Part shown: piece after piece, positions 1 through 13,912 of the stretch
Position numbering within the stretch: position 1 is the first letter of the stretch
Layout of the letters: each line of letters begins with the position of its first letter
DNA from: Siphonodentalium dalli
Taxonomy: Eukaryota > Mollusca > Scaphopoda > Gadilida > Siphonodentaliidae
Direction: 5' to 3'
Assembly (NCBI GenBank): GCA_032622095.1
Contig: CP136068.1
Span: forward strand, 156,947,151-157,011,150
DNA length: 64,000 nt
Made by a program: the position numbers and the translations under genes
The notes under the pieces: generated by a model
What the model saw: the letters and a program-made list of their open reading frames with translations, nothing else
What the model was told of the DNA's origin: nothing
The model's database searches: none

Positions 1-470
1 CATATATATGACCAAAAGGGCTAAACCCTCACACTGTCGAGGTGGTGTAGTTTAAATTCAATTGGTTATACTTTACTGTATAGTGCACCACCGGGTGACA
101 GACTCCAACATAGTATGGTCACAGATGGGGATAAGAAAATAAAAACCGGAGGGCATATAGGCGTGGGTGGACTATAGTATATAATGTCCTTGTTACATTG
201 TATGACACCCCCCCCCCCCGGCCACAGTCCATATATTATACCAACAGCGTTGTAGAGAATATCATTGATGTTTAATTTGTGTCACTTGAACCTTTAAAGT
301 CGCCAAATTTGCATCACTGAATTTTTTTGGACCATTTTTCAGAAACTTTGGCCAAATTGAAAAACCATAATATTGGATCATCTCTCTCTCTCTCTCCTGT
401 CGGCAACGTTTATCTATCAAAGCAGTATTGTTGACACTTGATTAAGAAAGTACACCATTCTCGCATTTAA

Positions 471-655
471 TCATCATTGTTTTGATAAGTAAGTATGCGT
501 GACTTTATATAGATCATCATTGTTTTGATAAGTAAGTATGTGTGACTTTATATCACCATTGTTTTGATATAAGTAAGTATGCGTGACTTTAGATCATCAT
601 TGTTTTGATAAGTAAATATGCGTTACTTTAGATCATCGTTGTTTTGATAAGTATA
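471..655. repeat. Spacer minisatellite A, unit 1
   Basis: About five degenerate copies of a 37-45 bp unit with core ATTGTTTTGATAAGTAAGTA followed by TGYGTGACTTTA. The same sequence occurs in reverse complement in the spacer on the other side of H3 (2961-3253). Confidence 0.85.
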
Positions 656-1549
656 TGCATGTGAATGATGTATATAAGTGTGGTGGTATATAAGCGTGGT
701 GGAGGTATTTTGCACATATTGGTTAAAAGCACACATCACTGGCATGTTGAGAGTTAATTGTTATGTAATAATCAGCGAAGCGGTGACTGGACAAATCATT
801 GACAAATCATTCCATGCACTCATCAATCAATCTAGGTGAACTAGATATCGTAACTTCTCATTGGCCAGTCACGCTGGCGATAGTCTGGGTTCACTAAAGT
901 CGTTCTCTTTTCTCAAAAACGTTTCACTTGTAAGACGTGTATTGCTATCTCGCAGTTATATATGCATGATGTTGGTTTCTTCAGCTTTGAGAGCCTGAAT
1001 GGTTAATTACATATAAAATAAAACACCACTCTTGGTCGAATTTGGTGAGTGTAATCGTACAAGATTTTAGATAAATATTTTCACCGGGCTTACACAAAAC
1101 GTGCATAAATAGGACTTAAAGCTACATATATAAGCTTCAAGCATCAAATAAAGCATATTGTAACTGCACACTTTTTTCGTATGTTGGGGACAAAATTGGT
1201 CGATAAATACCCGATTTGCTAATACATATAGTAATTGTGCACCAGAAAGTCTTTTTGAAGTGAAAGAGAAAAGTCGGGCCCACTTTCATATATATATATA
1301 TGCGTCATTCAAAAATGAAGAGCGTTTATTTCTTAGAACTGTGCGACATTTTCAAAGCATTTAACACACTCGTGTCATTTTTTTTATGAATGCAAATGTC
1401 AACATGTATATTCATCGACCTATATTTGGCCCAAGAGAACACGACTGTTTAATTTTAAATGGGGGGGGGGGCTAATATAAAAATTAATTCTACGCGCATT
1501 TTGCGGGAATATATAGCAATGTAAAAGTTTCACTTTAATATAATTTGGT

Positions 1550-1565
1550 GGCCCTGAAAAGGGCC
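1550..1565 (-). terminator. Histone 3' stem-loop of H3 copy 1
   Basis: On the coding strand this reads GGCCCTTTTCAGGGCC, a perfect match to the metazoan histone mRNA stem-loop bound by SLBP. It lies 29 nt past the stop codon, the usual spacing. A G11 run (C11 on the coding strand) follows about 80 nt downstream at 1461-1471. Confidence 0.95.
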
Positions 1566-1594
1566 GTTGAGTTTCTGATAAGTGATCAGACAGT

Positions 1595-2194
<600 letters not shown>

Positions 2195-2960
2195 TCAGCG
2201 GTCGGGAGCCGATAACTCTGCATCGTGATCGGCGCGAATTGTCAGTGAAGTTCGATCCTCGCACCCATCGATTTGGTTCCTATCAGTTTTGGATTGAAAA
2301 ATTCGGTCATCTTGTGAAGAACAATGTTTTTTTTATTTAATATTTTTACGATTACCATCAGTAATATATCTAAACACTTTTTATATCAGAGTTAGGTCGA
2401 AACATTAGTGGTGTCTTTGTAAAACTGTTTGAATGTTATTTTTTTCTCTCAACAGGTTGATGGTTTTTGTGTAAATTAATGCGAATTTCCATTTATTTCA
2501 GTAACCATTTCTCTCACATTTTCCGCATCTACAATACAGTTTAACATTCTGTCAGATTTGAATCTTCTTTATGAATTTTAATAGCTTCACATCCATAGGT
2601 TTATGTGGTAAGATAAGATACCGAATTTCAAAAATTCGGCAGTTTATTTTCATGTTTTGCCAGACTTATTGCCCCCGTCCCCCAAAGTTACATAAATAAC
2701 CTATTATAAAGAGCGTTTATGATTTCCTTACACAATCGGTTGACAATGGAAAACGTGTTATTATTTATATAATTATATATCTGTTGTTGAGCATCGTAAT
2801 ATTTTAATTGTTTATGTGTAAGTCTTTACTTTGTTGTAATATTTGAAAACACGTTGATTGGAAATGATATATAATATTTTCTTTGTTTGGCTGATGTTAA
2901 CTAAGAAATTATTGATTTTGTTCAGGTATTTATAGGATAGGACATTCATATTTGTATCAA

Positions 2961-3253
2961 TGATCTAAAGTAACGCATACTTACTTATTAAAACAATGAT
3001 GATCTATAATCCCGCAGACTTACTTCTCAAAGAAAAAACGATGATCTAAAGTCACACATACTTACTTATCAAAACAATGATGATCTAAAGTCACACATAC
3101 TTACTTTTATCAAAACAATGATGATCTAAAGTCACACATACTTATCAAAACAATGATGATCTAAAGTCACACATACCGGTACTTATACTTATCAAAACAA
3201 TGGTGATCTAAAGTCACACATATATACCGGTACTTATACTTATCAAAACAATG
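2961..3253. repeat. Spacer minisatellite B, unit 1 (inverse of A)
   Basis: About seven copies of a unit containing GATCTAAAGTCACACATACT and TTATCAAAACAATGAT. This is the reverse complement of minisatellite A at 471-655, so H3 is bracketed by inverted minisatellites. Some copies also carry an inserted ACCGGTACTTATA segment. Confidence 0.85.
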
Positions 3254-3805
3254 ATATTAATCCTTAAAATTTTAAGTATGTTAACTACATGTTAAAGATG
3301 TATTAAGGGATCCAGAAATTTAAGTCTCCAGTATATAAAATAACACAATGGGAACACGAAGTGGCACTTAATAAATACATCGAATGATAAGCACAATTTC
3401 CCCCCCGTGAATGGCAAGAACAAAAATTATTATAGTTTACTTATTTACTCATTTATCTTCTGTAAGAAAGTGGAATCATATCTGTCTATTATCTGACAAA
3501 CATACATCGATTAAATGTCATGTGCCATGCATGCGTTCAACGTGTTATTGCATTCAATTATATTCCACATCTTGTAACTGAAAGTCTGGATCCCTATATA
3601 CATCTTTAAATGTCAGTGAAATATTTTGAATCGCCATGCTGTTTTCCCGCACCCACATTATTTTATTAATTCATGTTTCCTTATTACCATGTATTATTGG
3701 AATAAAAGTATCAAACAATATTATACCCCTAAAACAACATGCAAATTGGGGGGGGGGGCGTATGGTAAGCATTTTCGAAGAGTTTATCTTTAAGATAATT
3801 TGGTT

Positions 3806-3821
3806 GGCCCTGAAAAGGGCC
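3806..3821 (-). terminator. Histone 3' stem-loop of H1 copy 1
   Basis: Same perfect GGCCCTTTTCAGGGCC stem-loop, 30 nt past the H1 stop. A G11 run follows at 3748-3758. Confidence 0.95.
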
Positions 3822-3851
3822 GTTTGCTGCTTTGTTAACAGTTGGAAGCAT

Positions 3852-4424
3852 TTATGCTTTTTTGGCTGCTGGCTTCTTGGCGGCCTTCTTTGGTGTCTTG
3901 GCCTTCTTTGGCTTTGCGGCGGCCTTAGGCTTAGCTGCCTTTTTGGCTGGAGATTTAGCGGCCTTCTTTGGCTTGGCTGCCTTCTTTGGGCTCTTCTTTG
4001 CCTTTGTGACTTTCTTTGCCTTCTTTTCTCCGGCTGGTTTCTTTGCTTTCTTTGGTGTGGCTGCCTTGGGTTTCTTTGCCTTGGGTTTCTCGGCTTTGAC
4101 GCCCTCACCCAATCTGAAGGATCCGGTTGCACCAGTTCCCTTCGATTGTTTCAAAGAATTATCCTTGATTCCGGCTCTGAGTGCTACCTTCAGTCTTCTG
4201 TTTACTGGTTTTTGGTCAGTTCCAAGTTTGTAGTTGGCAAGGATGTACTTCAGGATAGCCTGTCGGCTGGAACCACCCCTCTCTTTCAAAGACTTGACCG
4301 CGGCGGCGACCATGACATTGTATTTTGGGTGCAGAGCTGGCTTCTTGGGCTTGGCTGCTGCCTTCTTCTTTGGAGTTTTGACTGGAGCGGGTGCTTTGAC
4401 TGGAGCGGGTGCGGCGTCAGACAT
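3852..4424 (-). CDS. H1: Linker histone H1, copy 1
   Basis: A 190-residue linker histone that binds the nucleosome dyad and compacts chromatin. The N-terminal tail starts [16 protein letters not shown]. The winged-helix globular domain covers about residues 28-100, with [30 protein letters not shown] and [11 protein letters not shown]. The C-terminal tail is almost entirely Lys, Ala and Pro with KKAAKPK-type repeats. It is intronless with a histone stem-loop. The Met before SDAAP is the expected start. The opposite strand is also open for long stretches, an effect of the Lys/Ala codon composition and not a gene. Confidence 0.96.
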   Translation of the reverse strand: MSDAAPAPVKAPAPVKTPKKKAAAKPKKPALHPKYNVMVAAAVKSLKERGGSSRQAILKYILANYKLGTDQKPVNRRLKVALRAGIKDNSLKQSKGTGATGSFRLGEGVKAEKPKAKKPKAATPKKAKKPAGEKKAKKVTKAKKSPKKAAKPKKAAKSPAKKAAKPKAAAKPKKAKTPKKAAKKPAAKKA

Positions 4425-4590
4425 GGTGAAAATTTGAGTACAAAACTTTGACGATTAAACGACAATGTATAAAGAGAAACGGGCACCTGCATATATAAAT
4501 AGCGAGCGCGCGGGCGCCGCTGAAAACCCATCTCTGTACTTAGCCAATTTACAATGCAAATGTATTATTGATAAGAATATGTGTTTGTGT
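4425..4590 (-). promoter_or_regulatory. H1 promoter, copy 1 (TATA, CCAAT, octamer, H1 box)
   Basis: On the plus strand the elements are a TATA box (TATTTATATA on the minus strand) at 4492-4501, CCAAT at 4544-4548, an octamer ATGCAAAT at 4554-4561, and TGTGTTT at 4580-4586. The last is the reverse complement of the AAACACA box characteristic of H1 promoters. The spacing fits an H1 promoter transcribed leftwards. Confidence 0.7.
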
Positions 4591-5480
4591 ATACATTTTT
4601 GACAAGCGCTTAAACAGTTTAATAATATTGCAGGGTGGAAAATGACTATCGTATCTCTTAGAGGATATCTTGAAGTTTATTTTCGCGAAATTTCTTTCTC
4701 GAATGTTGCATATCGGCGGAGATATTGATCGTCATTCGCGACAATGTACAAAATTCACAGTCGCAACTTTTTTGAATAATTATATTAAAATTAATAATAA
4801 TGTAAATTCCGCGACAGAATACCTTTGCGATTCGAGTTTTATATTCCATCGACGTATAAACGTCGAAAAATTTCCACAATGGTGTCTCAGAAATTCGCAT
4901 TATGTGGTATAATACACCGTGTACAAACACCGAAAAACGTCGACCTGGCGCCAAGTGATTCGAATGCCTTCACAACAAAATACAATTCGCTGAATCAAAA
5001 CAGCCTTTTTTCAGTAACTTTAAAGCTCATTTTCGAATATACAACTGGGACATGTAGCAATCTATCATACACGAGGACATTTATAACTGGCATTGCATAT
5101 ATATGACCAAAAGGGCTAAACCCTCACACTGTCGAGGTGGTGTAGTTTAAATTCAATTGGTTATACTTTACTGTATAGTGCACCACCGGGTGACAGACTC
5201 CAACATAGTATGGTCACAGATGGGGATAAGAAAATAAAAACCGGAGGGCATATAGGCGTGGGTGGACTATAGTATATAATTTCCTTGTTACATTGTATGA
5301 CACCCCACCCCCCCCCGCCCGGCCACAGTCCATATATTATACCAACAGCGTTGTAGAAAATATCATTGATGTTTAATTTGTGTCACTTGAACCTTTAAAG
5401 TCGCCAAATTTGCATCTCTGAATTTTTTGGGACCATTTTTCAGAAACTTTGGCCAAATTGAAAAACCATAATATTGGATC

Positions 5481-5503
5481 ATCTCTCTCTCTATCTATCT
5501 CTC

Positions 5504-5592
<89 letters not shown>
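5481..5592. repeat. (CT)n microsatellite expanded in unit 2
   Basis: About 110 bp of CT repeats with occasional TATC interruptions. The same site in unit 1 (381-397) has only about 8 CT pairs, so this tract has expanded in one unit. Confidence 0.95.
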
Positions 5593-5593
<1 letters not shown>

Positions 5594-5665
5594 GTCGGCA
5601 ACGTTTATCTATCAAAGCAGTATTGTTGACACTTGATTAAGAAAGTACACCATTCTCGCATTTAA

Positions 5666-5890
5666 TCATCATTGTTTTGATAAGTAAGTATGCGTGACTT
5701 TATATAGATCATCATTGTTTTGATAAGTAAGTATGCGTGACTTTATATAGATCATCATTGTTTTGATAAGTAAGTATGTGTGACTTTATATCACCATTGT
5801 TTTGATATAAGTAAGTATGCGTGACTTTAGATCATCATTGTTTTGATAAGTAAATATGCGTTACTTTAGATCATCGTTGTTTTGATAAGT
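5666..5890. repeat. Spacer minisatellite A, unit 2
   Basis: Same array as 471-655 with one more copy (about six), showing copy-number change between units. Confidence 0.85.
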
Positions 5891-6782
5891 ATATGCATGT
5901 GAATGATGTATATAAGTGTGGTGGTATATAAGCGTGGTGGAGGTATTTTGCACATATTGGTTAAAAGCACACATCACTGGCATGTTGAGAGTTAATTGTT
6001 ATGTAATAACCAGCGAAGCGGTGACTGGAGAAATCATTGACAAATCATTCCATGCACTCATCAATCAATCTAGGTGAACTAGATATCGTAACTTCTCATT
6101 GGCCAGTCACGCTGGCGATAGTCTGGGTTCACTAAAGTCGTTCTCTTTTCTCAAAAACGTTTCACTTGTAAGACGTGTATGATAGCAGTTATATATGCAT
6201 GATGTTGGTTTCTTCAGCTTTGAGAGCCTGAATGGTTAATTACATATAAAATAAAACACCACTCTTGGTCGAATTTGGTGAGTGTAATCGTACAAGATTT
6301 TAGATAAATATTTTCACCGGGCTTACACAAAACGTGCATAAATAGGACTTAAAGCTACATATATAAGCTTCAAGCATCAAATAAAGCATATTGTAACTGC
6401 ACACTTTTTTCGTATGTTGGGGACAAAATTGGTCGATAAATACCCGATTTGCTAATACATATAGTAATTGTGCACCAGAAAGTCTTTTTGAAGTGAAAGA
6501 GAAAAGTCGGGCCCACTTTCATATATATATATATGCGTCATTCAAAAATGAAGAGCGTTTATTTCTTAGAACTGTGCGACATTTTCAAAGCATTTAACAC
6601 ACTCGTGTCATTTTTTTTATAAATGCAAATGTCAACATGTATATTCATCGACCTATATTTGGCCCAAGAGAACACGACTGTTTAATTTTAAATGGGGGGG
6701 GGGGCTAATATAAAAATTAATTCTACGCGCATTTTGCGGGAATATATAGCAATGTAAAAGTTTCACTTTAATATAATTTGGT

Positions 6783-6798
6783 GGCCCTGAAAAGGGCC
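6783..6798 (-). terminator. Histone 3' stem-loop of H3 copy 2
   Basis: Perfect GGCCCTTTTCAGGGCC on the coding strand, 29 nt past the stop. A G11 run lies at 6694-6704. Confidence 0.95.
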
Positions 6799-6827
6799 GT
6801 TGAGTTTCTGATAAGTGATCAGACAGT

Positions 6828-7427
<600 letters not shown>

Positions 7428-8088
7428 TCAGCGGTCGGTAGCCGATAACTCTGCATCGTGATCGGCGCGAATTGTCAGTGAAGTTCGATCCTCGCACCCA
7501 TCGATTTGGTTCCTATCAGTTTTGGATTGAAAAATTCGGTCATCTTGTGAAGAACAACTTCGGTACAATGTTTTTTTTATTTAATATTTTTACGATTACC
7601 ATCAGTAATATATCTAAACACTTTTTATATCAGAGTTAGGTCGAAACATTAGTGGTGTCTTTGTAAAACTGTTTGATTAATGTTATTTTTTTTCTCAAAA
7701 GGTTGAGGTTTTTGTGTAAATTAATGCGAATTTCCATTTATTTCAGTAACCATTTCTCTCACATTTTCCGCATCTACACTACAGTTTAACATTCTTTCAG
7801 ATTTGAATCTTCTTTATGAAGTTTAATAGCTTCACATCCATAGGTTTATGTGGTAAGATAAGATACCGAATTTCAAAAATTCGGCAGTTTATTTTCATGT
7901 TTTGCCAGACTTATTGCCCCCCTCCCCCAAAGTTACATAAATAACCTATTATAAAGAGCGTTTATGATTTCCTTACACCATCGGTTGACAATGGAAAACG
8001 TGTTCGTATTTATATAATTATATATCTGTTCTTGAGCATCGTAATATTTTAATTGTTTATGTGTAAGTTTACTTTGTTGTAATATTTG

Positions 8089-8388
8089 AAAACACGTTGA
8101 TTGGAATATGATATATAATATTTTCTTTGTTTGTCTGATGTTAACTAAGAAATTATTGATTTTGTTCAGGTATTTATAGGATAGGACATTCATATTTGTA
8201 TTAATGATCTAAAGTAACGCATACTTACTTATTAAAAGTAAACACGTTGATTGGAATATGATATATAATATTTTCTTTGTTTGTCTGATGTTAACTAAGA
8301 AATTATTGATTTTGTTCAGGTATTTATAGGATAGGACATTCATATTTGTATTAATGATCTAAAGTCACACATACTTACTTTTATCAAA
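8089..8388. repeat. 150-bp tandem duplication in unit 2 spacer
   Basis: The block beginning AACACGTTGATTGGAATATG occurs at 8091 and again at 8241. Units 1 and 3 have it once. The duplication includes the first minisatellite B copy. Confidence 0.85.
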
Positions 8389-8520
8389 ACAATGATGATC
8401 TAAAGTCACACATACTTATACTTATCAAAACAATGATGATCTAAAGTCACACATACCGGTACTTATACTTATCAAAACAATGGTGATACCGGTACTTATA
8501 CTTATCAAAACAATTATATT
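8203..8520. repeat. Spacer minisatellite B, unit 2
   Basis: Array equivalent to 2961-3253, split by the 150-bp duplication, with core ACATACTTACTTATCAAAAC. Fewer intact copies than in unit 1. Confidence 0.8.
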
Positions 8521-9079
8521 AATCCTTAAAATTTTAAGTATGTTAACTACATGTTAAAGATGTATTAAGGGATCCAGAAATTTAAGTCTCCAGTATATAA
8601 AATAACACAATGGGAACACGAAGTGGCACTTAATAAATACATCGAATGATAAGTACAATTTTTCACCGGTGAATGGCAAGAACAAAAATTATTATAGTTT
8701 ACTTATTTACTCATTTATCTTCTGTAAGAAAGTGGAATCATATCTGTCTATTATCTGACAAACATACATCGATTAAATGTCATGTGACATGCATGCGTTC
8801 AACAAGTTATTCAGTGGTGTTGCATTCAATTATATTCCACATCTTGTAACTGAAAGTCTGGATCCCTATATACATCTTTAAATGTCAGTGAAATATTTTG
8901 AATCGCCATGCTGTTTTCCCGCACCCACATTATTTTATTAATTCATGTTTCCTTATTACCATGTATTATTGGAATAAAAGTATCAAACAATATTATACCC
9001 CTAAAACAACATGCAAATTGGGGGGGGGGGGGCGTATGGTAAGCATTTTCGAAGAGTTTATCTTTAAGATAATTTGGTT

Positions 9080-9095
9080 GGCCCTGAAAAGGGCC
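9080..9095 (-). terminator. Orphan histone stem-loop (H1 gene missing)
   Basis: Perfect GGCCCTTTTCAGGGCC that served the unit 2 H1 gene. Its flanks match the H1 3' region of units 1 and 3, with a G13 run at 9020-9032, but no H1 coding sequence remains. The H1 3' flank ends at about 9115 and unit 3 spacer follows. Confidence 0.9.
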
Positions 9096-9408
9096 GTTTG
9101 TTAACAGTTGGAAGCTGTGAAAGAGAAAAGTCGGGCCCACTTTCATATATATATATGCGTCATTCAAAAATGAAGAGCGTTTATCTCTTTGAACTGTGCG
9201 ACATTTTCAAAGCATTTAACACACTCGTGTCATTTTTTTTATGAATGCAAATGTCAACATGTATATTCATCGACCTCCTATATTTGGCCCAAGAGAACAC
9301 GACTGTGTTTAATTTTAAAGGGGGGGGGGGCTAATATCAAAATTAATTCTACGCGCATTTTGCGGGAATATATAGCAATGTAAAAGTTTCACTTTAATAT
9401 AATTTGGT

Positions 9409-9424
9409 GGCCCTGAAAAGGGCC
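9409..9424 (-). terminator. Histone 3' stem-loop of H3 copy 3
   Basis: Perfect stem-loop, 29 nt past the stop. A G11 run lies at 9320-9330. Confidence 0.95.
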
Positions 9425-9453
9425 GTTGAGTTTCTGACAAGTGATCAGACAGT

Positions 9454-10053
<600 letters not shown>

Positions 10054-10840
10054 TCAGCGGTCGGTAGCCGATAACTCTGCATCGTGATCGGCGCGAATTG
10101 TCAGTGAAGTTCGATCCTCGCACCCATCGATTTGGTTCCTATCAGTTTTTGATTGAAAAATTCGGTCATCTTGTGAAGAACAACTTCGGTACAATGTTTT
10201 TTTTTTTTTTTTTTTTTTACGATTACCATCAGTAATATATCTAAACACTTTTTATATCAGAGTTAGGTCGAAACATTAGTGGTGTCTTTGTAAAACTGTT
10301 TGAATGTTATTTTTTTTCTCAAAAGGTTGAGGTTTTTGTGTAAATTAATGCGAATTTCCATTTATTTCAGTAACCATTTCTCTCACATTTTCCGCATCTA
10401 CACTACAGTTTAACATTCTTTCAGATTTGAATCTTCTTTATGAATTTTAATAGCGTCACATCCATAGGTTTATGTGGTAAGATAAGATACCGAATTTCAA
10501 AAATTCGGCAGTTTATTTTCATGTTTTGCCAGACTTATTGCCCCCCTCCCCCAAACTTGGCCCAAAGTTACATAAATAACCTATTATAAAGAGCGTTTAT
10601 GATTTCCTTACACAATCGGTTGACAATGAAAAACGTGTTCTTATTTATATAATTATATATCTGTTCTTGAGCATCGTAATATTTTAATTGTTTATGTGTA
10701 AGTCTTTACTTTGTTGTAATATTTGAAAACACGTTGATTGGAATATGATATATAATATTTTCTTTGTTTGGCTGATGTTAACTAAGAAATTATTGATTTT
10801 GTTCAGGTATTTATAGGATAGGACATTCATATTTGTATTA

Positions 10841-11099
10841 ATGATCTAAAGTAACGCATACTTACTTATTAAAACAATGATGATCTATAATCCCGCATAC
10901 TTACTTCTCAAAGAAAAAACGATGATCTAAAGTCACACATACTTACTTTTATCAAAACAATGATGATCTAAAGTCACACATACTTATACTTATCAAAACA
11001 ATGATGATCTAAAGTCACACATACCGGTACTTATACTTATCAAAACAATGGTGATCTAAAGTCACACATACCGGTACTTATACTTATCAAAACAATGAT
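10841..11099. repeat. Spacer minisatellite B, unit 3
   Basis: About six copies of the B unit, collinear with unit 1, including ACCGGTACTTATA variants. Confidence 0.85.
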
Positions 11100-11659
11100 A
11101 TTAATCCTTAAAATTTTAAGTATGTTAACTACATGTTAAAGAGGTATTAAGGAATCCAGAAATTTAAGTCTCCAGTATATAAAATAACACAATGGGAACA
11201 CGAAGTGGCACTTAATAAATACATCGAATGATCAGTACAATTTTTCCCCGGTGAATGGCAAGAACAAAAATTATTATAGTTTACTTATTTACTCATTTAT
11301 CTTCTGTAAGAAAGTGGAATCATATCTGTCTATTATCTGACAAACATACATCGATTAAATGTCATGTGCCATGCATGCGTTCAACATGTTATTCAGTGGT
11401 GTTGCATTCAATTATATTCCACATCTTGTAACTGAAAGTCTGGATCCCTATATACATCTTTAAATGTCAGTGAAATATTTTGAATCGCCATGCTGTTTTC
11501 CCGCACCCACATTATTTTATTAATTCATGTTTCCTTATTACCATGTATTATTGGAATAAAAGTATCAAACAATATTATACCCCTAAAACAACATGCAAAT
11601 TGGGGGGGGGGGCGTATGGTAAGCATTTTCGAAGAGTTTATCTTTAAGATAATTTGGTT

Positions 11660-11675
11660 GGCCCTGAAAAGGGCC
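11660..11675 (-). terminator. Histone 3' stem-loop of H1 copy 2
   Basis: Perfect stem-loop, 30 nt past the H1 stop. A G11 run lies at 11602-11612. Confidence 0.95.
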
Positions 11676-11705
11676 GTTTGCTGCTTTGTTAACAGTTGGA
11701 AGCAT

Positions 11706-12287
11706 TTATGCTTTTTTGGCTGCTGGCTTCTTGGCGGCCTTCTTTGGTGTCTTGGCCTTCTTTGGCTTTGCGGCGGCCTTAGGCTTAGCTGCCTTTTTGG
11801 CTGGCGATTTAGCGGCCTTCTTTGGCTTGGCTGCCTTCTTTGGGCTCTTCTTTGCCTTTGTGACTTTCTTTGCCTTCTTTTCTCCGACTGGTTTCTTTGC
11901 TTTCTTTGCCTTCTTTGGTGTGGCTGCCTTGGGGTTCTTTGCCTTGGGTTTCTCGGCTTTGACGCCCTCACCCAATCTGAAGGATCCGGATGCACCAGTT
12001 CCCTTCGATTGTTTCAAAGAATTATTCTTGACTCCGGCTCTGAGTGCTACCTTCAGTCTGTTGTTTACTGGTTTTTGTTCAGTTCCAAGTTTGTAGTTGG
12101 CACAGATGTACTTCAGGATAGCCTGTCGGCTGGAACCACCCCTCTCTTTCAAAGACTTGACCGCGGCGGCGACCATGACATTGTATTTTGGGTGCAGAGC
12201 TGGCTTCTTGGGCTTGGCTGCTGCCTTCTTCTTTGGAGTTTTGACTGGAGCGGGTGCTTTGACTGGAGCGGGTGCGGCGTCAGACAT
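11706..12287 (-). CDS. H1: Linker histone H1, copy 2 (divergent)
   Basis: A 193-residue H1 with the same tail-globular-tail layout as copy 1 but clearly diverged, unlike the identical H3 copies. Globular-domain changes include Leu to Cys in [10 protein letters not shown], Asp to Glu (GTEQKP), Arg to Asn (VNNRLK), Ile to Val and Asp to Asn (AGVKNNSLK). The C-tail has an extra KKA repeat. A cysteine in an H1 globular domain is unusual. The frame is fully open. I place the start at the Met before SDAAP; an in-frame Met 17 codons upstream lies in the leader. Confidence 0.95.
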   Translation of the reverse strand: MSDAAPAPVKAPAPVKTPKKKAAAKPKKPALHPKYNVMVAAAVKSLKERGGSSRQAILKYICANYKLGTEQKPVNNRLKVALRAGVKNNSLKQSKGTGASGSFRLGEGVKAEKPKAKNPKAATPKKAKKAKKPVGEKKAKKVTKAKKSPKKAAKPKKAAKSPAKKAAKPKAAAKPKKAKTPKKAAKKPAAKKA

Positions 12288-12453
12288 GGTGAAAATTTGA
12301 GTAAATTTCGACTGAAAACTTTGACGATTAAACGACAATGTATAAAGAGAAAACGGGCACCTGCATATCTAAATAGCGAGCGCGCGGGCGCCGCTGAAAA
12401 CCCATCTGTGTACTTAGCCAATTTACAATGCAAATGTATTATTGATAAGAATA
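12288..12453 (-). promoter_or_regulatory. H1 promoter, copy 2 (H1 box lost)
   Basis: CCAAT at 12418-12422 and the octamer ATGCAAAT at 12428-12435 are kept. The TATA element reads TATTTAGATA (12366-12375) instead of TATTTATATA. The array ends at about 12453, so the TGTGTTT H1 box found at 4580 in unit 1 is absent here. Confidence 0.65.
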
Positions 12454-12799
12454 AGCTACTTTTAACACCTTATGGCATGGGACCCGGGCTCTATGGGGAT
12501 ATGGACGTCCTATATATAAACTAGCATCGAGAGAACGGGGAAACACGGGGTCAGGTGGCTCCAAGACACACTGGATATTCATTAGTTGTTACCACAAGGG
12601 ATCGAATGGGAATGCCATGCATTCCTCTCGGCATATTGACCGATTTAAGTCAAATAAGGGGTTTTGTAGGGTGGGCCCAAAACAAGCTTATAAATATTCA
12701 CCCTTTCAACCATACCAGATCCAAAATGGTCGTTGGTCAGAAGGGGTCAAATGGGGTACACATTATTTCTCGGTCACTTGGCCGATATAGATCAAATAA
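12454..12799. other. Non-coding flank of the histone array
   Basis: No gene. It contains a diverged dispersed repeat (GGGTCAAATGGGGTACAC and GGTGGGCCCAAAACAAGC) whose relatives recur at about 13915-14350 on the other side of the TIR element. Confidence 0.5.
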
Positions 12800-13912
12800 C
12801 ACCCCCGTGTATGTGGTATCGCCAAAACCGAGGGTATCGCCAAAACCGAGAATATGGGAAAGTATATGATATGGGGATATGTTTGTTTCTCACCGTAATA
12901 CAGACATCGAGCATCGTATGTGCATGTCCACACGAAGCATGACTCTTAAAAAAGCCAGAATTGCATAATTTGGAGCAATATGATATATATATATATATAT
13001 TCGATAAGATGATTCGGTTTCATTGTTGCGTAACGGTCTACTCGAGTGGGAACGAGTCATAAAGTCTGTAAAATAAACATGATTATAACAAATCGTTGAT
13101 ACGCCGTAGCGTGTCGTCTGGCATGTGTGGTCTATATACAAACTCCAAGCATGTTAATAGTAAACGAATATCCAATTAGCTGCATGCATGCGAACGGCAG
13201 CATTCACGTGCGTGTGATCAAGGCATCGCGTTATCATTCATTCACGTTATTGAGATCGCAAATCTGAATGCTGAGATGGATGTTCAATTAATTTCATTGA
13301 AATACATTCATAATATAATATGCACACATTATTTCGAATATGTTGTGGATTCATGTTTCAGTTGACATTCGCAGTCCAATTGATCAGTCTCAGATACACA
13401 TAAAAACACTCGAAAACTCATCAGAACTCCTGAAGTAATACGCATATGTACTGCACAGAAACTCGGCGTTTGGCGCATCTTCATCTGTGCCGTTCGCATC
13501 TTTCTGGACCGATAGTGGTCCCTTCATATCGCGCGGATATTGTGAACGACAAGGATTTATTAAATTCTGTCAAATCCTATGCTTCATTGACAGATTCAAC
13601 TATATACCGGCATTTGTTTTGGAAGCGTGGAAGTCCAAGAACTATACTAGTGAATGGTTGTTCTCGAAAATTTGAGTGAGCAAAAGCAAAAACACCATTG
13701 AAAAAATTCGCCAAATAAAAATTAATGGTCTGATCTGGGAAAACTGATTGACAACTGGTGGATAAATACTCATGCTTCGTGTGGACACACACATACGATG
13801 CTCGATGTCTGTATATATTACGGTGAGAAACAAACATATTTTCACGTGACTTTCCCATATTCTCGGTTTTGGCGATACCCTCGGTTTTGGCGATACCACG
13901 TACACGGGGGTG
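12800..13912. mobile_element. 1.1-kb TIR element, family 1
   Basis: Both ends carry inverted arms of about 140 bp beginning CACCCCCGTGTAYGTGGTAT and containing GGTATCGCCAAAACCGAG twice. A second copy, truncated at one end, lies in POC5 intron 3 (38792-39488) in the opposite orientation. Short ORFs exist on both strands but none resembles a transposase, so it looks non-autonomous. I could not identify a clear target-site duplication. Confidence 0.75.

Noticed and set aside
5373-5640. Arg-Glu repeat ORF and Ser-Leu repeat ORF
   Set aside because: Translation of the (CT)n microsatellite.
11490-12524. Plus-strand ORFs of 271-344 codons opposite H1 (also 3636-4451)
   Set aside because: Antisense of Lys/Ala codons in H1 gives long Leu/Phe/Cys-rich frames; shadow of a real gene.
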